Part shown: piece after piece, positions 8,021 through 16,687 of the stretch
Layout: each line of letters starts with the position of its first letter
Position numbering within the stretch: the first letter of the stretch is position 1
Assembly (NCBI GenBank): GCA_900539695.1
Contig: UQDG01000006.1
Location: 1 to 64,000, forward strand
Length of the DNA stretch: 64,000 nucleotides
Direction: 5' to 3'
Source of the DNA: an uncultured Oscillospiraceae bacterium
GTDB lineage: Bacteria; Bacillota; Clostridia; Oscillospirales; Ruminococcaceae
Program-made: the position numbers and the translations under genes
Notes under the pieces: generated by a model
The model's database searches: none
What the model saw: the letters and a program-made list of their open reading frames with translations, nothing else
Told to the model about the DNA's origin: nothing

Positions 8021-8062
8021 AAACACCCCCTGCCTTGTACAAAAGCAAGGCAGGGGGTGTTT
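8021..8062 (-). terminator. Strong terminator of the host-glycan utilisation operon
   Basis: A perfect 17-bp inverted repeat, AAACACCCCCTGCCTTG (8021-8037) with its complement at 8046-8062, has an 8-nt loop. It lies 49 nt beyond the minus-strand stop at 8112. Within the gene-free stretch 7747-8111 the rest is the AT-rich upstream region of the surface-protein gene, where I could not assign a convincing -35/-10 pair. Confidence 0.85.
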
Positions 8063-8111
8063 GTTTTGGGCTTATTCAGGGGTCATAGGGCAGGGGAGAG
8101 ACTGCCGTTAT

Positions 8112-9410
8112 TCAGGGGGTAAACTTGTCCAAGGGCAAAAACGTGTTGTTCTCGGCGGTGTAATTGCCGCCGCCCATCTGTGGGCGGACGAAGGGCACGC
8201 CGTCCCGCACATAGAATACATTGTCGGTAATCAGCGCGTCCGGGTTCTCCGAGGGGCTGATGGTGCCGCCCATATCGTCAAAACTGACGTTGTGGCGAAA
8301 GGTATTGTGGATGGCTTCCTGCAGGCAGAACATCACGCAGCCACCCTCGTTCTGGCGGCTGAAGTTGTACTCATACGCCGTGCCGTCGCCGGAGTCGGCA
8401 TCATAACCCATGCTGTCCTGGTTCAGGCGGGTGTCGGTGGCTTCGTTGCAGCGGAACAGTGCATCCTTGCATTTCCAGGGCCAGATGCCCGCCGCCACTT
8501 TGCCGGCGCGGTCGCCGGGGTGGGAATACACGCGGTCATTGATCTCACAGGCTACGGAATCAGCGGTGTTGTGCTCCACCAGCGGGCGCAGGGCGTACAT
8601 CACGGTGATGCCATCGCCGCCGGCCAGCTTTACGTAGTTGTCGCGGATGGTCACATTCTCGTGGCCGTACTTGAGGAACGGGGCTTCTTCCAGTGCCGCC
8701 CCCTGAAAATGAGCGTGGGCGTAGGTGTAGCCCACCGCCAGGCCCCAGCGGCTGACGCGGTAGAGGTAACAGCCCTCCACCAGCACATCGGCAAAGCGGG
8801 CCGGGCCGGTGGCGGCTTCGTCGGCAGGGGACAGGGCAGTCATGTAGATGCCACCGTTGTTCATGTGCTTGTCGTAGACGTTGCCGTTCACATCGTGGAT
8901 GGCGAGATCGCGCAGCGTAATGCCGCGGCATGTGCCTTTGTCCTTGGCCACCACAGCCACGCCGGTGCGCTCCATCTTGTCGGGCTGGGAGTAACTCTCG
9001 CCCAAAACGGCACCGCTGTGGTTGGTAATTTCCAAGTCCTGCACGGTCACATACGCGGCATCGTACAGCAGCACGGCCGAGGAAACATAGCCCCGGTACA
9101 CATGGGTGGGGCTGTCCAACGGGCAGCCATAATCCTGGTACCAGATGCCCTGCCCGTCGGCGTCAATGCGCGGGGCAGGGCCGTCGCCGTAAGCGCCCAC
9201 CACAATGGGGGCATCTTTGCTGCCGCAGCAGGTCAGGTGCAGGTATTGCCCCGCAAACACACTGCCGCAGGCCAGCCGTACTCGGTCTCCGGGCTGCAAA
9301 GTCAGGCGATTGACAGCACGCAGGCTGGCAAAAGCGGTGGCCTCGCTCAGGCCGTCGAAACTGTCGCGGCCGGTTTCAGCGTTGACGTAATAGGTCTTGC
9401 ACAAGGGCAT
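8112..9410 (-). CDS. Right-handed beta-helix glycosidase, probable GH136 lacto-N-biosidase catalytic subunit
   Basis: 432 aa, no signal peptide. It opens with YYVNAETGRDSFDGLSE, typical of secreted or cytosolic parallel beta-helix carbohydrate enzymes, and has repeated beta-helix rungs (VTVQDLEITN, ITLRDLAIHD, VTIRDNYV, NVSFDDMGG). Two aspartates seven residues apart, D332 and D339 in QDSMGYDAD, match the spacing recalled for the catalytic pair in Bifidobacterium LnbX (D411/D418). GH136 enzymes release lacto-N-biose from lacto-N-tetraose. The context, a GH112 phosphorylase and sugar ABC transporter in one operon, supports this. Start: two adjacent ATGs (9413, 9410); AGGAGG spacing favours 9410. 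The gene overlaps the upstream small ORF by 35 nt. Another beta-helix glycosidase or lyase activity is possible. Confidence 0.65.
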   Translation of the reverse strand: MPLCKTYYVNAETGRDSFDGLSEATAFASLRAVNRLTLQPGDRVRLACGSVFAGQYLHLTCCGSKDAPIVVGAYGDGPAPRIDADGQGIWYQDYGCPLDSPTHVYRGYVSSAVLLYDAAYVTVQDLEITNHSGAVLGESYSQPDKMERTGVAVVAKDKGTCRGITLRDLAIHDVNGNVYDKHMNNGGIYMTALSPADEAATGPARFADVLVEGCYLYRVSRWGLAVGYTYAHAHFQGAALEEAPFLKYGHENVTIRDNYVKLAGGDGITVMYALRPLVEHNTADSVACEINDRVYSHPGDRAGKVAAGIWPWKCKDALFRCNEATDTRLNQDSMGYDADSGDGTAYEYNFSRQNEGGCVMFCLQEAIHNTFRHNVSFDDMGGTISPSENPDALITDNVFYVRDGVPFVRPQMGGGNYTAENNTFLPLDKFTP

Positions 9411-9828
9411 CATACGCCTCCTCTCGCAGCCGTTTTTCAATGATCTGCTCCACGTCCTCATAGGGGAAGCTGTCGCCCCAATAGCGGGTAAAGAGATCAG
9501 GATTATTGCGATAGTACGCCTGTTTCTGTTCTTCTGTGATGACAGGGCAGACAGGCAGCGCTCGGATGGCTGCCGTGGGCTGGGCAAAGTCCAGCTTAAA
9601 ACGGGTCAGCTCATATTGCAGGTACATGGCCGGGGTGTACTGCCGCGGGCCGTAAAACACCGTGCCGGCGGCTTGCAGCCGGGCATTCTCGGCATTTTTG
9701 GCCTGACGGCGGGCTTCCAGCGCTTCGGGGCTGGCATCGTCGATAAGTCCCAGCTGTTTGGCCAGCTGCAATTGCACCAGCGCATTTTCCCACTCGGCAG
9801 GGGAGAGACAGACATCACGTGCGGTCAT
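9376..9828 (-). CDS. Small helical protein overlapping the beta-helix gene; candidate GH136 partner subunit
   Basis: 150 aa, mostly predicted helix (LVQLQLAKQLGLIDD, EALEARRQAKNAENARLQ) with a C-terminal stretch (VEQIIEKRLREEAYDALVQ) reminiscent of SurA/PpiC-type chaperone segments. No signal peptide or membrane helix. It starts within the stop of the upstream permease (ATGA) and runs 35 nt into the beta-helix gene, so all three are translationally coupled. Known GH136 enzymes need a chaperone (LnbY) or a separate alpha-helical subunit, as in Eubacterium ramulus. Size, position and composition fit such a partner, but similarity could not be tested. Confidence 0.55.
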   Translation of the reverse strand: MTARDVCLSPAEWENALVQLQLAKQLGLIDDASPEALEARRQAKNAENARLQAAGTVFYGPRQYTPAMYLQYELTRFKLDFAQPTAAIRALPVCPVITEEQKQAYYRNNPDLFTRYWGDSFPYEDVEQIIEKRLREEAYDALVQDLLRQR

Positions 9829-10631
9829 TTGACTGCACCCGTAATGCCGTTGGCAAAGCTCTTTTGCAGGCAGAGGAAGATGATGGCAGTGGGCAGCGTG
9901 CAGATCAAGACACCCAGCATCAGCATGCCGTAATCGACGCTGTAGCCGCTCTTCAGGTTGGCAACCAGCATGGGCATCGTGATAGAGGCATTGTTTTGGA
10001 AGATGATCTTCGGCCAGAGGTAGCTGTTCCAGGCATTCATAAAGGTAACCGTCATGGCCGCGCCGTAGGTGGAACGCATGATGGGCACGAACATACGGAA
10101 GAAGATGCCGATCTCGCTCAGGCCGTCCAGACGAGCAGCCTCGATAATATCATTGGGGAAGGACCTCGACGCCTGGCGGAACAGCATGATCATGAACGGG
10201 GTCGAGATGGAGGGCAGAACAAACGCCGCCCAGCTGTTAACAAGGCCCCAGTGGGACATCATCTTGAACAGCGGGATCATGATGGCTACGAACGGCAGCA
10301 TCATGGCCAGCAGCAGCACGCTCATCAGGGCGTCCTTGGCCTTGTCGTGGTAGATCTCAAAGCCGTAACCGGCGATGGAGCAGACCAGCAGCGTGATGAA
10401 GGTCATCAGGATGGCATTGCGGAAGGAGTTTGCCATGGCCAGCCCCAAATTCTGGTTGGCGATCAGCGACTTGAAGTTTTCCATCAGGTAGGTGCCGGGG
10501 ATCAGTTTGCCGCGCACGACGTCAATGCTGGGGTTGGTAGCGCCGCACAACATGTAGTACAGCGGAAAGACCGACAGGAAACTGGCCAGAATCAACACGG
10601 CATGGGCCAAAATCTTTTTGCCTTTAGTCAC
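9825..10631 (-). CDS. Carbohydrate ABC transporter permease, CUT1 MalG-type
   Basis: About 268 aa with six membrane helices. The EAA loop reads EAARLDGLSEIGIFFRMFVP, the contact site for the ATPase. It pairs with the MalF-type permease just upstream. Two GTG starts are possible: 10640, and 10631 preceded by GTAGGTG at 6 nt, which I prefer. The 3' end overlaps the next gene by 4 nt. No ATPase gene is in this operon; a shared MsmK-like ATPase elsewhere is expected for CUT1 systems of this type. Confidence 0.88.
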   Translation of the reverse strand: MTKGKKILAHAVLILASFLSVFPLYYMLCGATNPSIDVVRGKLIPGTYLMENFKSLIANQNLGLAMANSFRNAILMTFITLLVCSIAGYGFEIYHDKAKDALMSVLLLAMMLPFVAIMIPLFKMMSHWGLVNSWAAFVLPSISTPFMIMLFRQASRSFPNDIIEAARLDGLSEIGIFFRMFVPIMRSTYGAAMTVTFMNAWNSYLWPKIIFQNNASITMPMLVANLKSGYSVDYGMLMLGVLICTLPTAIIFLCLQKSFANGITGAVK

Positions 10632-11508
10632 GTTTGTCACCTACTTTCATCTGGATAGCAGACAGGACGGCCACGACCACCAGGATAAACACCGACAGCG
10701 CCGCCGCGTAGTTGAACTTGGGCGTTTCCACAAAGGAAATGTTGTAGATGTAATGCGTCAGCGTCATCGTCGCCTTGCCGGGGCCGCCAGCCGTCAGGTT
10801 GACGGACTCATCAAACAGCTGCAGCGTGCCGGAGGTGGACATAATAGCCGTCAGCAGAATGGTGGGTTTCAGCAGGGGAATGGTCAGGTGGATAAACTGC
10901 TGGATGGGGGACGCACCGTCGATGCGGGCGGCCTCGTAGATGGAGTAGTCGATGTTCTGCAGGCCGGCCAGGTAGAACACCATGTTGTAGCCGGTCCAGC
11001 GCCAGATCAGCGCAATAACGATGACCCAGCGGGCCGCCCAGGCGTTCTGGAACCAATCCACGGTTGGGATGCCTACAGTGGACAGCACCCGGTTGACCAG
11101 ACCATCGTTGGCAAACAGCGATTTGAAGATCATCGAGTAGGAGACCAGCGAGGTGGCGCAGGGCAGGAAGATCATCGTGCGGTAGATGCCCTTGCCCTTG
11201 ATGTCGGGGCTGTTGAGCAGCTGTGCCAGAATCAGCGCCAGAATCAGCATGATGGGCACCTGGATCACGAAGTAGAAGATCGTGTTAAACAGGCACTGCT
11301 GGAAGGTGGCGTCCTTTAAGATACGTGCATAGTTGGCAAACCCGGCCGGCTGCACGGCGCTGCCGGTACCTTTCTGGAAAGAAAGGATCAGCGCCTGCAC
11401 CATGGGGTAAAAGCAAAATACAAAAATCAGGATCGAGGCCGGCAGCAGGAAAGCCCAGCCGGTGAGGTTGCGCTTCTGCTCCATGTTCAGCCCTTTTCGT
11501 TTGTTCAT
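10624..11508 (-). CDS. Carbohydrate ABC transporter permease, CUT1 MalF-type
   Basis: 294 aa, six membrane helices, with the EAA loop YEAARIDGASPIQQFIHLTI. The ATG at 11508 has AGGGAGAG five nt upstream; the frame extends 12 codons further but without an RBS. Its end overlaps the MalG-type gene slightly. Together with the binding protein upstream it forms the importer of the locus, most likely for lacto-N-biose or galacto-N-biose containing oligosaccharides (inferred from the GH112 gene). Confidence 0.88.
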   Translation of the reverse strand: MNKRKGLNMEQKRNLTGWAFLLPASILIFVFCFYPMVQALILSFQKGTGSAVQPAGFANYARILKDATFQQCLFNTIFYFVIQVPIMLILALILAQLLNSPDIKGKGIYRTMIFLPCATSLVSYSMIFKSLFANDGLVNRVLSTVGIPTVDWFQNAWAARWVIVIALIWRWTGYNMVFYLAGLQNIDYSIYEAARIDGASPIQQFIHLTIPLLKPTILLTAIMSTSGTLQLFDESVNLTAGGPGKATMTLTHYIYNISFVETPKFNYAAALSVFILVVVAVLSAIQMKVGDKRD

Positions 11509-11549
11509 GGTAACTCTCCCTAATTTGCCCATGTGTTTTTTCATAAAAT

Positions 11550-11597
11550 CAAGGGCACGGCTTGCAAAAGGGGTATCTGATGCAACCCGTGCCCTTG
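11550..11597 (-). terminator. Intra-operon hairpin after the binding-protein gene
   Basis: CAAGGGCACGG (11550-11560) pairs with CCGTGCCCTTG (11587-11597), and an inner TTGCA/TGCAA extends the stem. On the minus strand it is followed by ATTTTATG. It lies between the binding protein (stop 11644) and MalF (start 11508). Such hairpins commonly raise the level of binding protein relative to the permeases by partial termination or 3'-end protection. Confidence 0.65.
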
Positions 11598-11643
11598 GCG
11601 GACGTTCAATTGTGTAAGCGGTAAGCGTCAGGCGCGGCGGATG

Positions 11644-13002
11644 TTAGCCAGCGATGTTGAACTCAACGGTATCCTGGGCGTTCTGCATCTCGCTGTCGAT
11701 ATCGGCGTTGTTCTGCACAACGTTGGTAACAGCATCGGTCAGGGCGCTGCGCACGTCAGAGTAGTAAGCACCGCAGTCGAAAGCGGGAACCTGGCCAGCG
11801 AACTCAACAATGTCCTTGTAAACGGTCTGGCCGCCGTAGAACTCGGAAGGCTGGTTGTAAACATCGCTCTCAGCAGCAGGCAGGTAGCTGGAGATAGCAC
11901 CGGCGTTGGGCAGCAGGTCGTCGTACAGTTCAACACTGGAACCGAAGGTGCTCTTCAGGAAGTCGAAGGCCAGCTCGGTGTTCTTGCAGTTGGAGGAAAC
12001 GGCCCAGCTTGCGCCGCCGCAGTTTGCGTAGTTGGTAGCACCATCGATGCCATCCAGCTTGGGCATGTTAACGATAGCCCACTTGCCGGACTGATCCGCG
12101 GCAGCCTGGACACTGGACATGATCCAGCAGCCGTTGATAACGCCGGCAGCCTTGCCGTCGTTCATGGAGGCAATGTACTGATCCCAGTCGGTGTACTCGG
12201 CCAGGATGCCCTTGTCGACCATATCCTTGTAAACGGTCAGGGCCTCTTTCAGGGCAGCGTTGTCAGCGATCTTGACCTCGCCGTCAACAACAGGGGAGGC
12301 ACCAGCGGACTGCATCATCTCGATGATCAGCTCAGAGCCGCCGGAGGAAGTCAGCATCGGCACGCCGTTGGCGTCCACGACCTTCTGGGCCTTCTCCTCG
12401 AACTCGCTCCAGGTCAGGTCCTTGAAGTCCTCGACGGTCAGGCCGGCATTCTCGATCATGTCAGAACGGACAGCCATGACAGAAGCGCCGTTATCGAAGG
12501 GCAGGCCGTAGTGGTGGCCGTCGACGGTGGAGTCAGCCAGCTTGCCGCCGGAGAACTGGTCCCAATCCAGACCGGAGTCGGTCAGGTCGGTGTAGATGCC
12601 GGGGAAGTTGGCGACCATCTTGTGGTAAGAGTAATCCTGCATCAGGAAGATGTCGGGCAGGGTGCTGTAATCCTCGCTGGTGGCAGCGGTGATGAGCTTG
12701 GTCTCGATGTCGTTGTAGACGTTCTCTTCAATGTTCAGCTTGAAGTTAGGGTGATCCTTCTGGTAGAGGGCCTCCGCCTGCTTCAGGGCGTAGATGTTGA
12801 AGTTGGGGTCCCAGGCCCAGACGGTCAGGGTCTCGTCGCCGTCTGCAGTGGTGGTCTCAGCTTCGCTCTCGGCGACGCTCTCAGCGGGGGTGGACTCGGC
12901 AGGGGTGGAGGCAGCGGAGCTGCTGGCGCTGCTGCCGCAGCCGGCGAGCATGGAAGCCGTGAGGGCGGCTGCCATAAGGGCTGCTACATTCTTCTTTTTC
13001 AT
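11644..13002 (-). CDS. Sugar ABC transporter substrate-binding lipoprotein (CUT1 family)
   Basis: 452 aa with a lipoprotein signal peptide ending in the lipobox SMLAGC (Cys22), then a Ser/Ala/Glu-rich linker (about 23-55) and a family 1 solute-binding fold (TVWAWDPNFNIYALKQAEAL onward). The sequence DNGASVMAVRSDMIENAGL is typical of the ligand-domain hinge region. It follows the GH112 gene by 81 nt and precedes both permeases. Likely ligand is lacto-N-tetraose, lacto-N-biose or galacto-N-biose, by analogy with the bifidobacterial GL-binding protein. ATG 13002 follows AAGGAGG. Confidence 0.88.
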   Translation of the reverse strand: MKKKNVAALMAAALTASMLAGCGSSASSSAASTPAESTPAESVAESEAETTTADGDETLTVWAWDPNFNIYALKQAEALYQKDHPNFKLNIEENVYNDIETKLITAATSEDYSTLPDIFLMQDYSYHKMVANFPGIYTDLTDSGLDWDQFSGGKLADSTVDGHHYGLPFDNGASVMAVRSDMIENAGLTVEDFKDLTWSEFEEKAQKVVDANGVPMLTSSGGSELIIEMMQSAGASPVVDGEVKIADNAALKEALTVYKDMVDKGILAEYTDWDQYIASMNDGKAAGVINGCWIMSSVQAAADQSGKWAIVNMPKLDGIDGATNYANCGGASWAVSSNCKNTELAFDFLKSTFGSSVELYDDLLPNAGAISSYLPAAESDVYNQPSEFYGGQTVYKDIVEFAGQVPAFDCGAYYSDVRSALTDAVTNVVQNNADIDSEMQNAQDTVEFNIAG

Positions 13003-13083
13003 GGATTTGTCCTCCTTAAAAATATTGTTTCTCCATCTTTTATAAAATACGGTCCGCAGGCGCGGCCCATAAATTATCGGGTT

Positions 13084-15249
13084 TTACTCTGCATCGTCGA
13101 CCCAGCGCATCTCACGCGGGGCCAGGGTCAGCTCACGGATAAGCTTGCCCTTGATGTACAGGTCGGTCTTTTGCTCGGATTCCGAGTTGTTGATGACGGC
13201 AATGCGCTTCGTTTCGGGGAACACCGTCACCTCGGTGTCCACATTGGTCACGTAGTAGTGCTTCATCTCCTCCGGCATACCGGCGGCGTAGTAGATGGCC
13301 CGCAGCAAAATGCGGCAGTTCTGGGGGGAGTAGGGCAGGCCCGCGAAGTAAACGCTGTGGCCCTTGCCGTACTCGTTCACCACCAGCTGGCTGTACTCGC
13401 CGTCCTGCGCCAGGATCTGGTAATGCTTGCCCTGGGCGTAGATGCGGGACGTACCCTCGCCAAAGTCGATCTTGCCGGTAAAGGATTCATCTTCGAGGAT
13501 GAAGTGGTGGGGATCGCAGGTGTTGTATTTGTCGGTGCTCAGGGAGAAGCCCATCTCGCGGTCAACGCCCATCACATCGGACAGCTGGAAGTACCGGCCC
13601 TGGTGCTGGCAGGCGGTGGGCTCGCCCACACCGATGAAGCCGCCGCCCTCGTCCACAAACTTGCGGATAGCGGTCACGACCTTCTCGTCGATCCAGTTCT
13701 CAGCGCCGCTGAAGGCGGTGTAGGCATCGCCTACATTGATGATAACGCCGATGTCCTTGGAGATGCCGCTGCGGACATCATCAAAGTTGATGAACTCCAC
13801 ATCAAAAGGCATGCCGCTCAGACATTCCAGCACGCCCTCGGCCGAGTAGGTCTCGCGGTGGTAAATGGAGTGGTGCACCTGGTTGCTCATCCACTTGCGC
13901 TGGTGGCCCCAGCAGTTCAGGATGGCCACTTTGAACGGTGCCACATAGGACTTGGTGCCCTGCATGTTCTCGTGGATCTGGCGGAACTCGCCTACCACGT
14001 TCTGGATTTCGTCGATAAAGCCGGGCCAGTTGCTGGCCAGTTTCAGGTAACCGCCGTAGCCGATGCGGTCCAGCGGGCTGCGCAGCACCGCGCGGCGGGC
14101 TTTCAGCCAGTTGGTGCGGGCCTCGCCAATGGGATCGCCGCCCGGGCAGAACACATCGGGGAAGAAGTAGGGCAGCAAGCGGCCCTCAGTGTACTTGACG
14201 CCCTCAATGTCGGAGATCATGCGCAGCGTAACGCCGCTGCCCACGGAACCAACCACGGCGTCCAGTCCAATAGACTTGAAGTACTTGCCGTAAGGCTCGG
14301 TGCCGATCCAGTGGTCGCCCAGGAACATCATGGCCTCTTTGCCGTAGGAGTGGACGATGTCCACCAGTTCCTTGGCCAGGGCGCAGACTTCCTGCTGCTG
14401 GAACTCGATAAAATCTTTAAATTCCTTGCTGGGCACGCGGAACATCGTGTTGTGGTAGCCCTGGTCCACAATGAACTCGGGGCGGAACTTGTACCCGGCC
14501 CATTTCTCGAACTTTTCCAAAATGTAGGGGCTGACGCTGGCGCTGTAGCCGAACCACTCCACGAACTTTTCGCGCTTCTGGTCATCAAACGTCAGCGTGA
14601 ACTGGTGGAAGAAGGTGGTAAAGCGCACCACATCGATATGGGGGTTTGCCTCGCACCAGCGGCGCAGCTTTTCTTTTACGTAAGCCTGCGTTTTGGGCTG
14701 GCGCACATCGTAGGTCAGCTGGTGGGGCGTGTCCTTCCAATCATTGGTCAGGAAATTGTACATATGTACGGGGTCCCAGATCAGGAACGCCAAAAAGCTG
14801 ACAGTGTACTCGTGGTAGGGGATGGTCTCGATCTCCACCTCGCCGGCGGCCTCGTCAAAGGACCACTTGTCGGTGGGTACGACCTCACCGGTCGTGCGGT
14901 CGATGACCTCCCACCAGCGCTTGGGGTCATCCAGCGTGTTGACTTTCAACTGCTGGGTGTGGAACCCGTCCATCAAATGGATGCGCAGCGTGGTGCTGCG
15001 GGCGGTGTGCCGGTCGCTGATGAGGTACTCCTGCTGGATCTCGTCGGGGTTTGCCTCGGCCCAGGCGTTATCTTTTCGGGTGGTGTAATAGGTGGCGTAT
15101 TTCTTGGCGGGATCCTGCAAAAGGGCGTCCGGCATCTCGGTGCCGTCGCAGTCACGCAGGGCGTCGGCCCCCAGCAATGCTTTCAGCCGCAGGGTCTCCT
15201 CCACAACATCGGCATCAGTGGGCAATGTTAATCTTCCGGTCTGCTCCAT
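13084..15249 (-). CDS. lnpA: 1,3-beta-galactosyl-N-acetylhexosamine phosphorylase (GH112, galacto-N-biose/lacto-N-biose phosphorylase)
   Basis: 721 aa, the usual size for GH112. Recognisable family blocks include FLIWDPVHMYN, the TTFFHQFTLTFDD segment, MMFLGDHWIGTEPYG and, in the C-terminal half, VAILNCWGHQRKWM and GGGFIGVGEPTA. The enzyme phosphorolyses Gal-beta-1,3-GlcNAc or Gal-beta-1,3-GalNAc to alpha-galactose-1-phosphate and the free N-acetylhexosamine in the cytoplasm. This is the key step in using core-1 mucin and type-1 milk oligosaccharide units. It is the first gene of the minus-strand operon and divergent from an AraC regulator. ATG 15249 follows GGAAACGGGG. The lnpBCD genes (kinase, uridylyltransferase, epimerase) are absent from the window. 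Confidence 0.9.
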   Translation of the reverse strand: MEQTGRLTLPTDADVVEETLRLKALLGADALRDCDGTEMPDALLQDPAKKYATYYTTRKDNAWAEANPDEIQQEYLISDRHTARSTTLRIHLMDGFHTQQLKVNTLDDPKRWWEVIDRTTGEVVPTDKWSFDEAAGEVEIETIPYHEYTVSFLAFLIWDPVHMYNFLTNDWKDTPHQLTYDVRQPKTQAYVKEKLRRWCEANPHIDVVRFTTFFHQFTLTFDDQKREKFVEWFGYSASVSPYILEKFEKWAGYKFRPEFIVDQGYHNTMFRVPSKEFKDFIEFQQQEVCALAKELVDIVHSYGKEAMMFLGDHWIGTEPYGKYFKSIGLDAVVGSVGSGVTLRMISDIEGVKYTEGRLLPYFFPDVFCPGGDPIGEARTNWLKARRAVLRSPLDRIGYGGYLKLASNWPGFIDEIQNVVGEFRQIHENMQGTKSYVAPFKVAILNCWGHQRKWMSNQVHHSIYHRETYSAEGVLECLSGMPFDVEFINFDDVRSGISKDIGVIINVGDAYTAFSGAENWIDEKVVTAIRKFVDEGGGFIGVGEPTACQHQGRYFQLSDVMGVDREMGFSLSTDKYNTCDPHHFILEDESFTGKIDFGEGTSRIYAQGKHYQILAQDGEYSQLVVNEYGKGHSVYFAGLPYSPQNCRILLRAIYYAAGMPEEMKHYYVTNVDTEVTVFPETKRIAVINNSESEQKTDLYIKGKLIRELTLAPREMRWVDDAE

Positions 15250-15539
15250 TTCCCCGTTTCCTTCCTCTCACAAAGGGTGCCTCTACAGCACCCTGTCTTT
15301 CTTGACGGTATCATCATACCCTGTTTTAGGGCAAAGAAACAGATACTTTTTTGAGCAGTATTTTAGAAATCTTGCTATTTTTGCGCTGCTTTTAGTCTTT
15401 TTGCGGCAGCGCCAGAAAAGTTGCACAAAATATCGATACGGTCTTTGTGCAGTTTGATAAAATTCGCTTTATATGTCATAATTTTGTAATTTTTTGTAAA
15501 ATCGTCCCACAAATCTGCACTTATGTTACGTGGCGTGCC

Positions 15540-15568
15540 TTGCCAATCGACGTAGGAATGAGTATAAT
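15540..15568 (+). promoter_or_regulatory. Promoter of the AraC-family regulator gene
   Basis: TTGCCA (15540-15545), a 17-nt spacer and a perfect TATAAT (15563-15568), about 115 nt before the GTG start. The divergent region 15250-15682 is AT-rich compared with its neighbours. I see no equally good promoter for the minus-strand operon, consistent with an activator-dependent promoter. Confidence 0.7.
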
Positions 15569-15682
15569 AAGGGCAAAAAACGATATACGTCTTTAGAATC
15601 AAGCGAAATCTTGCACTTGGCTTTAGATAAATTGTTGTTTAAGCACTAAAGCTTTGCAAAATTCAGAAAGGAGTGCCTGGCA

Positions 15683-16516
15683 GTGAATACACGGTACGAT
15701 CTGAACATGGAGGTCCCCCCGCGGGAGGCGGTGCGCCTTTTGTACATCAGCAAAAGCCGCTTCGGCGGCGACTGGCGCAGCGTGCCACACACCCACGCCT
15801 GCACTGAGATGTTCTACTGCGTCAGCGGCCGCGGGCAGTTCAACATCGAGGGCAAGTTGTTCGATGTGGCGCCGGACGACCTCATCATCGTCAACCCCCG
15901 CGTACAGCATACCGAGCTGAGCTACCAGACCTACCCGCTGGAGTACATCGTGCTGGGCATCGACGGCGCGGAGTTCCTTTTTAATGAGAAGGACCTGGGC
16001 TACACGATGCTCTCCTGCGGCATGATGCGGGAGGAACTGCTGTTTTTGATGCGGATGCTTCTGCGGGAAATCGACAGCCGCGCCGACGGCTGCGAGATGG
16101 TCTGCCAGGACATTCTGGAAGTGCTGCTGGTCAAGATCGTGCGGGAGGCCGCCGTGTCGATGCGCATCGTGCAGCCGCCGTCCAAGAGCAAGGAGTGTGC
16201 CGCCGCCAAACGGTACATTGACGAAAATTTCAGTGAGAACATCACGCTGGACAAGCTGGCCGAGATCACCCACGTAAACAAATACTACCTTTCCCACACT
16301 TTCCAGCGGGAGTACAACACCTCGCCCATCAACTACCTGCTCAACCGCCGCATTACCGAAAGCAAGGCCCTGCTGACCAGCACCGACTTTAGTCTGACTC
16401 AGATTAGCGAGCAGATGGGTTTCAGCTCGCCTGCCTACTTTTCCCAAAGCTTCCGCCGCTTTACCGGCCAAAGCCCGCTGGAATACCGCCGCAAAAACCA
16501 GCCTGGCAAAAAGTAA
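15683..16516 (+). CDS. AraC-family transcriptional regulator of the host-glycan operon
   Basis: 277 aa. An N-terminal cupin-type sensor domain (VPHTHACTEMFYCVSGRGQF, then PDDLIIVNPRVQH) is followed by two C-terminal helix-turn-helix motifs (about 175-275; LDKLAEITHVNKYYLSHTFQ and SLTQISEQMGFSSPAYFSQ). It starts with GTG at 15683, nine nt after AAAGGAG. Divergent from lnpA with a 433-nt gap, so very probably the sugar-responsive activator of that operon. The effector is unknown; a galacto-N-biose or lacto-N-biose related sugar is the natural candidate. Confidence 0.85.
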   Translation: MNTRYDLNMEVPPREAVRLLYISKSRFGGDWRSVPHTHACTEMFYCVSGRGQFNIEGKLFDVAPDDLIIVNPRVQHTELSYQTYPLEYIVLGIDGAEFLFNEKDLGYTMLSCGMMREELLFLMRMLLREIDSRADGCEMVCQDILEVLLVKIVREAAVSMRIVQPPSKSKECAAAKRYIDENFSENITLDKLAEITHVNKYYLSHTFQREYNTSPINYLLNRRITESKALLTSTDFSLTQISEQMGFSSPAYFSQSFRRFTGQSPLEYRRKNQPGKK

Positions 16517-16542
16517 ACCCCAAACCTTATAAAAGCAAAACA

Positions 16543-16574
16543 CCGCCGCCCCGGCAGGCAAACCGGGGCGGCGG
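16543..16574 (+). terminator. Terminator after the AraC regulator gene
   Basis: CCGCCGCCCCGG (16543-16554) and CCGGGGCGGCGG (16563-16574) form a perfect 12-bp stem followed by CAATTTGTTT, 26 nt after the stop codon. Confidence 0.85.
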
Positions 16575-16687
16575 CAATTTGTTTAATAGCATTCACATAA
16601 ACCGCCCGCCTATGGCCGAAATCATTGGTGCCGCCGATGCCTTAGTTGCGGGCTGCGGTCGTTCCTGCATGATTGCAAAGAGTCTCC

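Noticed and set aside
9376..9587. Upstream extension of the beta-helix gene to an ATG at 9587
   Set aside because: The extra 59 residues are basic, non-homologous and lie in another frame of the partner gene; AGGAGG supports the start near 9410.
13442..13723. Plus-strand 93-codon frame inside lnpA
   Set aside because: Antisense to the GH112 gene, no RBS and no family resemblance.
11641..15231. 1,196-codon plus-strand frame across the binding-protein and GH112 genes
   Set aside because: Antisense to two clearly recognised genes and the gap between them; Val/Gly/His-rich composition typical of shadows in high-GC DNA.
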